Positions 29,343 to 39,649 of a stretch of DNA of 64,000 nt are shown here, piece by piece (position 1 is the stretch's first letter; every line of letters begins with the position of its first letter). This DNA is from Schizochytrium sp. CCTCC M209059. Taxonomy: Eukaryota; Sar; Bigyra; Thraustochytrida; Thraustochytriidae. The stretch lies in contig KN805399.1 of assembly GCA_000818945.1 (NCBI GenBank), positions 184,839 to 248,838 on the forward strand, given 5' to 3'. Both the position numbers and the translations under genes were made by a program. The notes below the pieces were generated by a model. That model saw only the letters and a program-made list of their open reading frames with translations, did no database searches and was not told the DNA's origin.

Positions 29343-29636
29343 TCATATCTTATTGAAGAGGTAGGCAAGAACGGCCGCCGAGAGGATCGCGACCGCACCG
29401 GAAGGCATGATTTTCCCGCTCCTGATGGCGCGCACGGACATGATGACAGTGAGCGCGCCCGAAAGTGCCTTGCAGTTGACCTCGTGCGCCTCGTTCATCT
29501 CCGAGGCGGCGAGCATAAAGTAAGTTCCCGAGAGGCCACCAGCAAGCAGCGACATGAGCGAGCCCCTCTTTGCGAAGCCCATAGCCCCGCCCGCCACGAG
29601 CAGGCCTCCGTACGCAAAGAGCGGCGTGTCCGTCAT
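29343..29636 (-). CDS. TMEM14: TMEM14 family small membrane protein
   Basis: 97 residues with four hydrophobic helices and the Gly-rich layout of the TMEM14/FAX family: FAYGGLLVAGGAMGFAKRGS, then a second helix (GGLSGTYFMLAAS), then VMSVRAIRSGKIMPSG between helices 3 and 4. The length is slightly below the usual 100-115 residues. Relatives include animal TMEM14C (mitochondrial inner membrane, porphyrin transport) and plant FAX proteins (chloroplast fatty-acid export). The membrane and substrate here cannot be assigned. The ATG at 29634-29636 gives a full-length first helix. A TATAAAAAGG on the minus strand (about 30024-30033) might be its promoter, about 390 bp upstream. Confidence 0.9.
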   Translation of the reverse strand: MTDTPLFAYGGLLVAGGAMGFAKRGSLMSLLAGGLSGTYFMLAASEMNEAHEVNCKALSGALTVIMSVRAIRSGKIMPSGAVAILSAAVLAYLFNKI

Positions 29637-30110
29637 GGTCTCTTGTGTGCTGACACTTGTATACCGTTTGTTTGCTCTTCAACTCTCCTCCTCAAGTTCT
29701 TCTTTTGCTGCCGTGTCGAGGCGTGTCCGTGCCGGTCCGGTCTAATCTGCGACGCCGAGCGCGATCTTGAGCTTCGCCTCACTCTTTGCGTTGCGCATCT
29801 CCTAAATGTTCTCGCGTCCCGGGGAAACCGCCGATAATTCGTTGCGCAGGTTCCAGAGACTCTCGTGCTGGTTGCTCATTTGTTTTCCCCACAGCGGGGT
29901 ATTCGTGGCGCCTGCAGCGCCAGCGCGTGCCGCGAAGCCCGCGCCCGTAAGGGGCGAGCGCGAAGGACTCCTCTGCCTCCTGCGCGCGCAGTGGTCGCAG
30001 GGGGGCGGTGTTCCCGTTTGCTGGCCTTTTTATAGCTACAAAAACAATCTAGCTGGCCAGCTGGCGGTCCCACGCCACGCCTCGCCTTGCCTCCGCCCCT
30101 CTTCGCGTCC

Positions 30111-30111
<1 letters not shown>

Positions 30112-30155
<44 letters not shown>
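30112..30155. repeat. CTG trinucleotide array
   Basis: About fourteen CTG units in non-coding sequence upstream of TMEM14. Confidence 0.9.
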
Positions 30156-30156
<1 letters not shown>

Positions 30157-31062
30157 TGCTTGCTGCACGAGACACGCGCGCTCGGACGTTCATGCCGCCG
30201 CCGGTCCTGCTCGAGAAAACCCCGGGAGCTGCGACGGAGGCATGTATATCGCAGTGGTGTGTGTGTGCGCAGTGCATGCGGCGTGCGGTGGCGGCAGGCT
30301 ATCTTGCGGCATTTTGTTGCGGCACGTGCAGCGGCGGCAGCTTCAAGTTGGGTTGGGCTGTGAAGCGATCACCCGCCACCGCCGGCACTCGCCGCAGTCG
30401 CCGTCAGCGGTGGCAGCAGTGGCACGAGCTGCAGGTATCCGCTGCCGCAGCGTGCGCGACTCATGATGCTGCTGGCTGGGAGGGGCTGCGGCGCGTTTTT
30501 TCAAGTCGTGTAGTAGTACTGAGTGTGGCGTGAAGCGCTGCGCTGCTCTTGAGCGTGCGCCCACAATCGGTCACCCCGCGGCGTGTCGTACCGCGCCGTG
30601 CCATTTCATGGCAGCGCGCCACGCCAAAGCCATGTTCATCTCCGGGCTGCCGCCAAACTGATTGTTGCATGGCAGTGTAGAGAAAACGTGAACGACCGTG
30701 TGTGCAACTCAGGGGGCTAGGAGAGGGGGTGTGCGCGAGTGCCCCATTCTTCCCCTTCTTTGGCGTTTTGGCAACCGTGGCAAGTGCTTCCATACTTTCC
30801 ATTCAAAAACGCCACTCCGCGTTCACAATACCTCTTTGGGCCGCGCTTTCCCCACTGGCGGCCAGCCGTCCAGCTGGCAGAGGCAGCGTTTTCACTCATT
30901 CTTTCAATCATTCGTTGCTTCGTTCTTTTCCTTCGTTTTCTTTCCCTCTTAAGTTACTACTGGTGGCCTAGGCCTGGACCTATGATATACTACTTTCTTT
31001 CATCGTCGCTCACTTTCATTCCTTCCTACTCTTCCTCCTTCTCTCCTCTCTCCCCCACCCTC

Positions 31063-31093
<31 letters not shown>

Positions 31094-31239
31094 TTTTTTT
31101 CTTTCTTTCTCTCTGCGTCAGCCTGCCGGGTAGCAGTGTGCTAGGGGTCGCCTAGGGGGCCGGCGGGTGTGTGCAGCGCAGCGGGAGAGAGGGTGTTCCA
31201 CTGTCTTTTAGGCTTGCTTGTTCTGCCCGAGAGAGCACA

Positions 31240-31260
31240 CAGACAGACCGTCAGACAGAC

Positions 31261-31301
<41 letters not shown>
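31240..31301. repeat. CAGA tandem array
   Basis: About fifteen CAGA units, slightly interrupted at the left, some 520 bp before the first G-alpha ATG. Confidence 0.9.
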
Positions 31302-31821
31302 CGCAACACAACAAACACGCAGCACGCGCGCAGCAGCTCGCAGGCAGAGGCAGGCACGCGAGCGCAGAGGCGCGGCGAGGCAAGGCGCGGCGAGGCGCGG
31401 CGAGGCGCGGCGAGGCAGGCGCGGGACTCCGGGCGGGCGAGCGAGCGAGGCGAGAAAGCAAGCTGGCAGCTCGCGGGCAAAGCGCCGAGAGAGCGAGAGA
31501 GGGAGCGAGGGAGGGAGGGAGGGAGCGAGGGAGCGAGGGAGCGAGGGAGGGCGGGGCCGGGCTCGAGAGAGAACGCGGGATAACGCGGACGGGCCGCGCT
31601 CGCGCATTGGCGCACTCGCTCACTCGTTCACTCGCTCACTCGCGCGTACACACACACGGTCGGTGGCGCGCAGACGTAGAATCGCGCGCGCGCGTGAGGC
31701 GGACGAGGGGAAGGAGGCAGGGGCGGACGCGCTCGGCGGCGAGGCTGCGTACGCGCGCGCGCGCTGACCAAGAAGGGAAGAGAGGAAGGAGGAGAAGAAG
31801 AAGAAGAAGAAGCGCGGCAAG

Positions 31822-32886
31822 ATGGGCAACAAGTTGACGAGCGAGGAGTCCAAGTCCAAGCGGCTGAGCTTGAGCTTGAACAAGTCCAAGGCGCAGGCCC
31901 AAAAGCAGATCAAGCTGCTCCTGCTGGGCTCCGGCGAGTCCGGCAAGTCCACCATCTTCAAGCAGATGAGGCTCATTTACGGCGCAGGCTACCCTGAAGA
32001 GGAGTGCATCAAGCTGCGCCCCTTCTTGATCGGGAACGTGATCGAAGGTGCGCAGGACATCATTAATGCCGGCGAAGCCCTCGGCATCGACATCACGGAC
32101 GAACACGCCCAGGAGGCTGCCAGCCTCGTTCTTGGGCTTGAAGATAAGCGCGTTCTCTCTGACGAAGTGGTCGAAGCCATCCTCGTGCTCTGGGAAAACC
32201 CTGAGTTTAAAAGCATCTGGGAACGCCGGAGCCATTTCCAGCTCCAGGACACTTGGCACGAGTACGTGGAGGAGCTTCGCAACTACCCGGAGTGGGGCGG
32301 CCCGAACTGGGTTCCCTCCAAGGACGATATCCTTAAGTCGCGAGTGCGAACAACCGGTGTTGTGGACGAAGAATTTGTCGTCAAGGACATCAAGCTGCGC
32401 ATGCTCGATGTTGGCGGCCAGCGTAACGAGCGCCGCAAGTGGATCCATTGCTTCGAAGGCGTCACCTCGGTCATCTTTGTGACGAGTCTCTCCGAATACG
32501 ATCAGGTCCTCTTTGAGGACGCCTCGAAGAACCGTCTCGAAGAATCGCTCGAGCTCTTCAACGAGATGGTCAACTCAGAATGGTTCTATACATCTGCCAT
32601 GATTCTCTTTCTCAACAAGAGTGACCTTTTCACGGAGAAGTTTATCGTACGCGGCATTCCACTAAACGAGTCTGGACTTTTCCCCGATGCGCCGGTCGAG
32701 AGGGACTTTGATACCGCCATTGAGTGGTTTTCCGAACGCTTCAAGAGCGAGTGCTTGGATCCCCAGAGGGAAATCTACGCGCACGTCACTTGCGCTACGG
32801 ACACTCAAAAGGTGGATACCGTCATGCGTACGTCGAGCCAGCACGTGCTCCGCATGAACCTTCGTGGCTCGGGCGTGCTCATGTAG
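31822..32886 (+). CDS. Heterotrimeric G-protein alpha subunit 1
   Basis: 354 residues, the normal G-alpha length. All nucleotide-binding boxes are canonical: P-loop LLGSGESGKST, switch I RVRTTGVVDEEF with the catalytic Arg and Mg-binding Thr, switch II DVGGQRNERRKW with the catalytic Gln, FLNKSDLF for guanine, and TCATDT near the C-terminus. Between P-loop and switch I lies the all-helical domain. MGNK at the start offers an N-myristoylation Gly, so the protein should sit on the inner face of the plasma membrane and relay receptor signals. Cys at position 3 is absent, as is the pertussis-toxin Cys four residues from the end (terminus RGSGVLM). The ATG at 31822 follows a GAA-rich leader. It is the first of three plus-strand G-alpha genes and most similar to the second. 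Confidence 0.97.
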   Translation: MGNKLTSEESKSKRLSLSLNKSKAQAQKQIKLLLLGSGESGKSTIFKQMRLIYGAGYPEEECIKLRPFLIGNVIEGAQDIINAGEALGIDITDEHAQEAASLVLGLEDKRVLSDEVVEAILVLWENPEFKSIWERRSHFQLQDTWHEYVEELRNYPEWGGPNWVPSKDDILKSRVRTTGVVDEEFVVKDIKLRMLDVGGQRNERRKWIHCFEGVTSVIFVTSLSEYDQVLFEDASKNRLEESLELFNEMVNSEWFYTSAMILFLNKSDLFTEKFIVRGIPLNESGLFPDAPVERDFDTAIEWFSERFKSECLDPQREIYAHVTCATDTQKVDTVMRTSSQHVLRMNLRGSGVLM

Positions 32887-33306
32887 ACGCGCTCCCGTGA
32901 CGGCCTCCCCTTTGCAGCCACCCCGTTTCAATCCGTGTAGAGCGCAGGCCTGCTGTTCTTCCCCAAAGCCCCGCGTTTTACTTTTCCGGCGTGGCGAGCG
33001 AGGGGACGCGTCTCTACTTGGCAGCTCGAGCGCTCTTCTGACCACGCACAAGAGCATTCGCGACCATATCAAGATAGGTGAGACCTTTATGGCTTGCGAC
33101 GCATTGCATTCATGCTGTGGGTCTATCCACGAGCAAGTGTAATGTACCACTTTTAGGCCTTGGCCCCGAGAAAGGCCACGCCAAACGAAGAAAGGTCTCA
33201 TCGTCTTTTGCTCCAATCTGAGACGAGGCACCATTTTCAGTGTCTATCTCCATGCCTGCTGATTCATTCTCGTGCATACAAACACGCGCGAGAATGAGAA
33301 ACCAGC

Positions 33307-33339
<33 letters not shown>

Positions 33340-33340
33340 T
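33307..33340. repeat. ATC trinucleotide array
   Basis: About eleven ATC units in the spacer after G-alpha 1. Confidence 0.9.
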
Positions 33341-34107
33341 TGTGTTACTTACATGCAAACCTTTGTGTTCCGGCTTGTTCGGGTTGCCCTTTGCGTCTCC
33401 TTACTTCCTTGCTCTCGCTCTCGTATACTCGAAAGCCCTCTCTCTTGATCCATTGCGTGTCAACTCTGTTGCTGCCAGCAATCTGGCTGCTGGCGCGCCG
33501 CGAGCATGCTGACTGGCTGGCGAATACGTCTTTGCTCCTCCTTAGTTTCCCCCATGTTCGGGTCACTGCAGTGGTCTATGGGTACGCACTGCACACCAGG
33601 CTAGGCCGCTTCGAATGCTCGATTTTTGGATCGAGCCGCAATCCGCGGTCGCCGTACCGCTGCCCGTTGCGGGGGCTTATTTTCCGATCCGCGTTTCCGA
33701 CCAGCCGGAGACGTACGAGAAGTAAGTAAGTATGACAAAACCTAGCAAAGCAAGCTCAGCAGCGCAGCGACCACAGCTCGTGCGTGGTTCATCGACCTGG
33801 CTGCAGCTGGCAGCGGCTGTAGGAATGGAGAGCAAGTATAAGGAAGTCTTTTTTGAAGCCATTCCACCAACATCCGCCCACCAAACCACGCCTTGTCTCG
33901 TCTTGCTTCGCCTCGCTCCGCTCCGCTCGGCAACGGCGTGCAGCACCTGGCTGCTTTGCGCTGCCTGCATCAAGGCGCTGTCGGTGCACCTGGCCGTGGC
34001 CGCGCTGACGGTGCAGACCTCTTCTTCCAAAGGCGGGGCCTTCCGCGGCCACCGGCGGCTGGATTGCGTCCAAGAGCGAGATCATGGACGAGGTGCGCAC
34101 CATTTTT

Positions 34108-34138
<31 letters not shown>
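34108..34138. repeat. TCG trinucleotide array
   Basis: About ten TCG units in the spacer before the assembly gap. Confidence 0.9.
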
Positions 34139-34139
<1 letters not shown>

Positions 34140-34445
34140 CTCAAGTTGCTATGCGTGTCTGTCGTCCACGCTGCAGTGGCACGAGGCGGCGAGGCGCGAG
34201 CGCCCTAAAAAACAAGCCAAAAGCCACGACTAACCTGGTCACTTCACTTCGTCCCCGCTCTGCACTGGCCGACTGGCCTGGCCTTGCCTGGCCTCGCCTG
34301 GCCTCGCCTGGCCTCGCCTGGCCGCGACGCGCCGCGACGCAGCGCCCGAAGCGAGCGCTCGTCGCGTCGCCTGGCGTGGCGTGGCGTGGCGTGGGTGGGT
34401 GGGTGGGTGGCTCGGCGAGCGCGTGGGGCTGGGGCGGCTCGGGGA

Positions 34446-34507
34446 NNNNNNNNNNNNNNNNNNNNNNNNNNNNNNNNNNNNNNNNNNNNNNNNNNNNNNN
34501 NNNNNNN
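34446..34507. other. Assembly gap (run of N)
   Basis: 62 ambiguous bases mark an unresolved gap flanked on both sides by GC-rich tandem repeats. Its true length is unknown. Confidence 0.98.
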
Positions 34508-35282
34508 CTCGAGTCCAGCCGCACGGCTCAGCGCGGCTCGCGGCTCCTCAACGCGAGCGCGTGCCGCCGCGATCACTCGCTTCGAGGCGAGGCGAGGCGA
34601 GGCGACAAGAGAAAGAGGCGAGACGCGCGAGCGAGGCCGGGTCGAAAGAAGAGCCCAGCTGTGGAGACGCCGCGAAGCCCTAGCCGCGGCCTAGGACGGC
34701 CTAAGCCCCTGGCCGGAAGAGAGAGACAGCGCCGGCACGCGCGGCACGCGCCGCGCGTTTCCTTCCGCGGTGGCGGCTTTCTTTCCCGCGCTCGCGCCTC
34801 CTCGCGTCTTCCTCGCCTTCTCGCTCTCCCCGCGAGGCCGACCTGCCCGCGCCGCGTGTCTCGCCGCGTCCACCCACGCGTCCACCCACCGCGCGCACCG
34901 CGGGCGGCGTCTGCGGCTCGCGCGGAGGGGCGCGGTGTCCTGGTCCAGGGTGCGTGCGCGGGAGCTTGCGGCAGCTAAAGGCGTGCGACGCCGCCACAGA
35001 AAACATCACATCTCTCACTCCCTCCAGCCCTCCATCCCAGCCCGAGCTGCCGCACGCACGCGCTGCACGGGGCAGAGGTGCTGCGCGTGCAGCGCGCTCG
35101 CGCGAAGCAAGCAAGCAGGCAGGCGGGCAAGCTAGCTATTCCTCGCTCCCAGACGAAAGCTAACGCAAGCTAGCCGCGGCCGCGCTTGCTAGCTAGCGGG
35201 CGACGAGTGTGTGCGGTACGGTGCGGCCAAAAGCCTGGAGTTGGCGAGGCTGGCCGGCTGCGTGTGGCCGTGGTGGCTGGTC

Positions 35283-35851
<569 letters not shown>

Positions 35852-36042
35852 GCTGCTTGCTTGCTTGGTGAGTCGGCGTTGCTTCCCTGTCAAGTCAAGT
35901 CGCCTGCTCTGCTCTGCTCTACTCTGCTCTGCTCTGCTCTGCGCTGTGGGGTCGGGTGTCCAACCCGCCAGGGCCAGGAAGCTAGGAAGTAGTGGCGCCA
36001 GCAGGGCCGGGAAGCCGCGCCGCGGTGACCAGGAGGCGAGGC

Positions 36043-36101
<59 letters not shown>
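36043..36101. repeat. GAAA tandem array
   Basis: About fourteen GAAA units about 140 bp before the G-alpha 2 ATG, probably in its 5' UTR or promoter. A GGCA array follows at 36144-36172. Confidence 0.9.
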
Positions 36102-36238
36102 CCTTGACCTGCGCGCAGACCCGGAACGCAGAGCGGCAGCTAGTGGGCAGGCAGGCAGGCAGGCAGGCAGGCACAGCCAAGCGTGCGAGCAAGCAGCGAG
36201 AGCGTCGGAGACGGAGCCACGGGGCCCAGGACGTCAAG

Positions 36239-37306
36239 ATGGGCAACAGGGTCTCGGCCGAAGAGGCCAAGTCGAAGCGGCTGAGCCTGCGGCTGCGAAG
36301 GTCGCGCAAACACGCCGAACAAGAGATCAAGCTGCTCCTTCTGGGCGCCGGCGAGTCAGGCAAGTCGACGATTTTCAAGCAAATGCGACTCCTGTACGGC
36401 GAGGGCTATTCCGACTCGGACCGCGCAAGGCTTCGACCCTTTCTCATTGGAAACGTGATCGACGGCGCACTGGTGGCGCTGAGCGCCGGCGACGCGCTTG
36501 GCATTGAGCTCACAGACGATAGCGCAAAAGAGGCTGCGAAGGTCATCCGAGGGCTCGACAACACGCGCTCGTTCACCGAGGACGTGGCCGGCGCCATCAC
36601 CACGCTCTGGGACGATGAGGGTTTCAAGAGAATTTACAAAGAGCGCAGCACGTTTCAATTGCAAGACACTTGGAGCGAGCTCGTCGAGAAGCTCCGCAAC
36701 TTTCCCGAATGGGGCGGGGCGGAGTGGGTTCCTTCCATGGAGGACGTCATCCTCGCGCGCGTGCGTACCACCGGCGTGGTGGACGAGGAGTTCACGGTCA
36801 AGGACGTCAAGGTGCGCATGCTCGATGTTGGCGGACAGCGTAATGAGCGCCGCAAATGGATTCATTGCTTCGAAGACGTGACTTCCGTCATTTTCGTGGC
36901 CAGTCTCTCCGAGTATGATAAGATGCTCTTTGAGGATGCCACGCAAAACCGACTCAAGGAGTCCCTAAGTCTCTTCAAGGAAACAATCAACTCTCGATGG
37001 TTCAAGTCTTCCGCAATGATCCTTTTTCTCAATAAGGTCGATCTCTTGGAGGAAAAGCTTGTTAAGCGCGGCATCCCCCTCAATCAGTCGGGGCTCTTTC
37101 CCGGAGCGCCTTCTGGCAAAGACCTCGACAAGGCCATTGAGTGGTACACGGACGAGTTCGAAGCCCAGCGTTCCAATCCGCGTAAACAGCAAATCTTCAC
37201 GCATGTCACGTGCGCAACGGACACGGAACAGGTCGACACGGTCATGCATCTAACCAGTGAGCATGTGCTTCGCATAAACCTTAACGCTGCGAGCATGCTT
37301 CGATAA
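36239..37306 (+). CDS. Heterotrimeric G-protein alpha subunit 2
   Basis: 355 residues starting at MGNRVSAEEAKSKRLSLRL. Upstream the frame is open through repeats but has no ATG. All G-alpha boxes are canonical: LLGAGESGKST, switch I RVRTTGVVDEEF, switch II DVGGQRNERRKWIHCF, FLNKVDLL and TCATDT. The N-terminal Gly2 suits myristoylation. It is a close paralogue of the gene at 31822 in all boxes and in the N-terminal 'KSKRLSL' stretch, so the pair looks like a tandem duplication split by the repeat-rich spacer. The C-terminal tail (LNAASMLR) differs from that of paralogue 1, which suggests different receptor coupling (inference). Confidence 0.97.
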   Translation: MGNRVSAEEAKSKRLSLRLRRSRKHAEQEIKLLLLGAGESGKSTIFKQMRLLYGEGYSDSDRARLRPFLIGNVIDGALVALSAGDALGIELTDDSAKEAAKVIRGLDNTRSFTEDVAGAITTLWDDEGFKRIYKERSTFQLQDTWSELVEKLRNFPEWGGAEWVPSMEDVILARVRTTGVVDEEFTVKDVKVRMLDVGGQRNERRKWIHCFEDVTSVIFVASLSEYDKMLFEDATQNRLKESLSLFKETINSRWFKSSAMILFLNKVDLLEEKLVKRGIPLNQSGLFPGAPSGKDLDKAIEWYTDEFEAQRSNPRKQQIFTHVTCATDTEQVDTVMHLTSEHVLRINLNAASMLR

Positions 37307-37936
37307 GGCAAATGACCGATCGATTCATCGATTCATCGATTCATTGACCTCGCTGATGAATTCTCTTCTTTTGTTTTGTGATTCAATCACAATCCACCAA
37401 TCGCCAATTCCCTGGTATACACTTTTACATTTCCCCGTTTTTGATTCGTCTCAGGACCTGCGCTTTTCAAAATTTCTTTGGGGGGATTTTATCCGTCCGC
37501 GCTCATTATCGTTCAAGAGATTTGATCAGATATTTTTTTCTTCATCAGGTTCTGCTCTGTGTTATTTACCTAGTAACCTCTTTTTTTCCTTTCATTTGTT
37601 AGTGTACGTATAATCCTTGTTAAAGTAAAGGACAAGGACAGAAACAAACGCCCCACAAAAAGAAGGAAAAGGACTCACATGAATCTGGTGAATAGAATAC
37701 TAGCGATCATCATGATGCGCGAAAAAAAAACAAAGTTACAAAGGTTCCAGTTACGATGGGGTGTGTGCGCACTTTGCGCACTCGGCGCCATTTGCGGTTC
37801 CCATCTGGCTCAGCCGGGGTTGCAAGCTCGCTCAAAAAAAAGCAAAACCTGAAAAAGGGTGAAGAGAAATACGCCAGACGGGTTCTGTGCACGAGCGCGC
37901 GCGCGTGCGAGCGAGCGAGCGAGCGAGCTGGCGACA
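37307..37936. other. Spacer between G-alpha 2 and G-alpha 3
   Basis: AT-richer sequence with a short GATTCATC repeat (37321-37345). It must hold the 3' UTR of G-alpha 2 and the promoter of G-alpha 3. No extra gene is seen. Confidence 0.5.
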
Positions 37937-39025
37937 ATGGGCAATTGTGGCTCGAAGAAACCCGGGCGACTGAGTCTCGCTCTTCAGCAAGCCCAACAAG
38001 AGGACATGACGAAGATCAAAATCCTCCTGCTTGGCACCAGCGAGTCCGGCAAGACTACCCTCTTCAATCAAGCGCGCATCGTTTTGGGCGATGGCTACCC
38101 GCCAGAGCTTGCGACCCGCATGCGATCCGTTCTCATTGCTAATGTGATTGTGGGTGCCAAGACAATACTCGACGCTGCCGACATGTTTGACCTAACTCTT
38201 ACCGATCCGCAAGCACAAAGCGCTGCAGATCTTGTACTCGACGTCGAAGCCACGGACGACCTTTCTGAAGACCTTGCACATGCTATCATCACGCTCTGGG
38301 ACGACAAGAACTTTCGCGCGATCTGGGACCAGCGCAGCAGCTTCAATCTCCAGGATGACTGGGATGAACTCGCTGAAAAGCTACGCGCGTATCCGGCATG
38401 GGGCGGCCCGGACTGGACCCCTTCTCAAGAAGACCTCCTTCAATGCCGCGCGCATACAATCGGCATCGAAGAGGAAGAGTTTCCGCGAGATAAGTGGGGG
38501 GTAAAGGTTCGTCTCATTGATGTCGGCGGCATGCGTGGCGAACGTCGCAAGTGGACTCCATACTTTGAGGGAGTCCATTTAGTCATTTTCGTGGTTAGTC
38601 TCTCCGAATATGACCAAGTACTCGCTGAAGATCAGACCAAAAATCGTCTGCAAGAGTCCTTGGAGCTTTTCAATGAGATCGCCAATGACACATGGTCCAA
38701 ACCTAACATTCTCATTCTCTTTAACAAGGTAGATGTGCTCAGAAACAAGCTACTTTCGCGACATATTCCGCTTAACGTCTCTGGTCTTTTTGCTGATGCA
38801 CCCTAATGCAATGATTACCAGAACGACCCCGAAAAGGCAGAAAGATTTCTTTCGAATGCCATTGACTGGTTCCATGCGAGATTTCTGGAAGAGTGTAAGG
38901 ATACCAACTTTGTCATGATGCATGTCGCCTCTGCTGTGCACACCAAAGAGGTTGACACTTTTCTCCAAGCTGCGAACCAACTCGTTCTACGAAGAAATCT
39001 TTCTGATGGCGGACTTTTAGAATAA
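37937..39025 (+). pseudogene. Divergent G-alpha subunit 3, frame interrupted by an in-frame TAA
   Basis: The frame starts MGNCGSKKPGRLSLALQQ, with Gly2 and Cys4 acylation sites. It runs 289 codons to a TAA at 38804-38806, then continues in the same phase for 72 more codons (38807-39022) to a second TAA at 39023. The tail is clearly G-alpha C-terminal sequence (NAIDWFHARFLEE … VASAVHTKEVDTF … NQLVLRRNL). Boxes differ from the paralogues: P-loop LLGTSESGKTT, switch I RAHTIGIEEEEF, switch II DVGGMRGERRKW with Met in place of the catalytic Gln, NKVD intact, and TCATDT replaced by ASAVHT. The Met predicts very low GTP hydrolysis. The stop could be a genuine null mutation, a sequencing error, read-through, or part of a 45-nt in-phase GT-AG segment (38777-38821). 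Removing that segment would give 347 residues. Listed as pseudogene only provisionally. Confidence 0.7.
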
Positions 39026-39649
39026 AAGTCACCATGCTATGCGAAATTATCGAAGAATTTTACTTTCGCCAGTCTAAGGGTCAATAGACCGCTGGAGGTA
39101 GTAAAAAGATTGCCGCAAACTTCTGCTCAATACCTACCTAGCTAGATCTTGGGTGAGAGTGTTGCACCCGAATTTTGGGGGAAAAGCAATTTTGCCAAAG
39201 TTGCGACAGGCTTGGGCCAAAAAAAGTTACCCGAAATTTCCGATCAAGCATTCGATGCGAAAACAGATTTACTACGAACCAGGCCAAACAATTTCTGGCA
39301 TGCCTCCGCCTCTTGCTGCAAAGCTGCAAGATATTTCACCAGGCAGAACTTTTGCGTTTGGTCTGCAGACTTGAACAGGACAAATGACCCCCAAAATCGG
39401 AGGCACCGCAGAATTCTTTCACCCCTCAACGTTTTTGACCGAAAATGCTTCTGAGCGTCTCGAACTTCGCAAACGACGAGTGGAACTTTGCCCTGGACTG
39501 ATTTGAAGTTTCAATTAGCATGATCTAGACGTAGCTTGGCCCGATCACGCGAGCAAGGTTTCCGGAAACTTCATGTGGCTAAACAGAGATACAATACGAA
39601 TTTCTTTTTGTTTTCGGGAGATCTTAACTTTGAAACGTCTCACGAGTAC
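39026..39649. other. Intergenic region downstream of G-alpha 3
   Basis: Convergent 3' ends of G-alpha 3 (+) and the exportin gene (-). The sequence is AT-richer than elsewhere and contains no convincing coding frame or known RNA. Confidence 0.5.

Larger units (their letters stand above)
29637..31821. promoter_or_regulatory. Repeat-rich divergent region between TMEM14 and G-alpha 1
   Basis: Holds the upstream regions of TMEM14 (-) and the first G-alpha gene (+). It contains a CTG array (30112-30155), a minus-strand TATA box (about 30024-30033), a CTTT array (31064-31110), a CAGA array (31240-31301), GGCGC-rich repeats (31367-31420) and a GGGAGC/GGGA array (31498-31550). Frames here are low complexity and not supported as genes. 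Confidence 0.5.

Noticed and set aside
34054..34220. Short plus frame (GGWIASKSEIMDEVRTIF then poly-Ser)
   Set aside because: Locally protein-like but short, ends in a TCG microsatellite, and lacks conserved context or splice partners.
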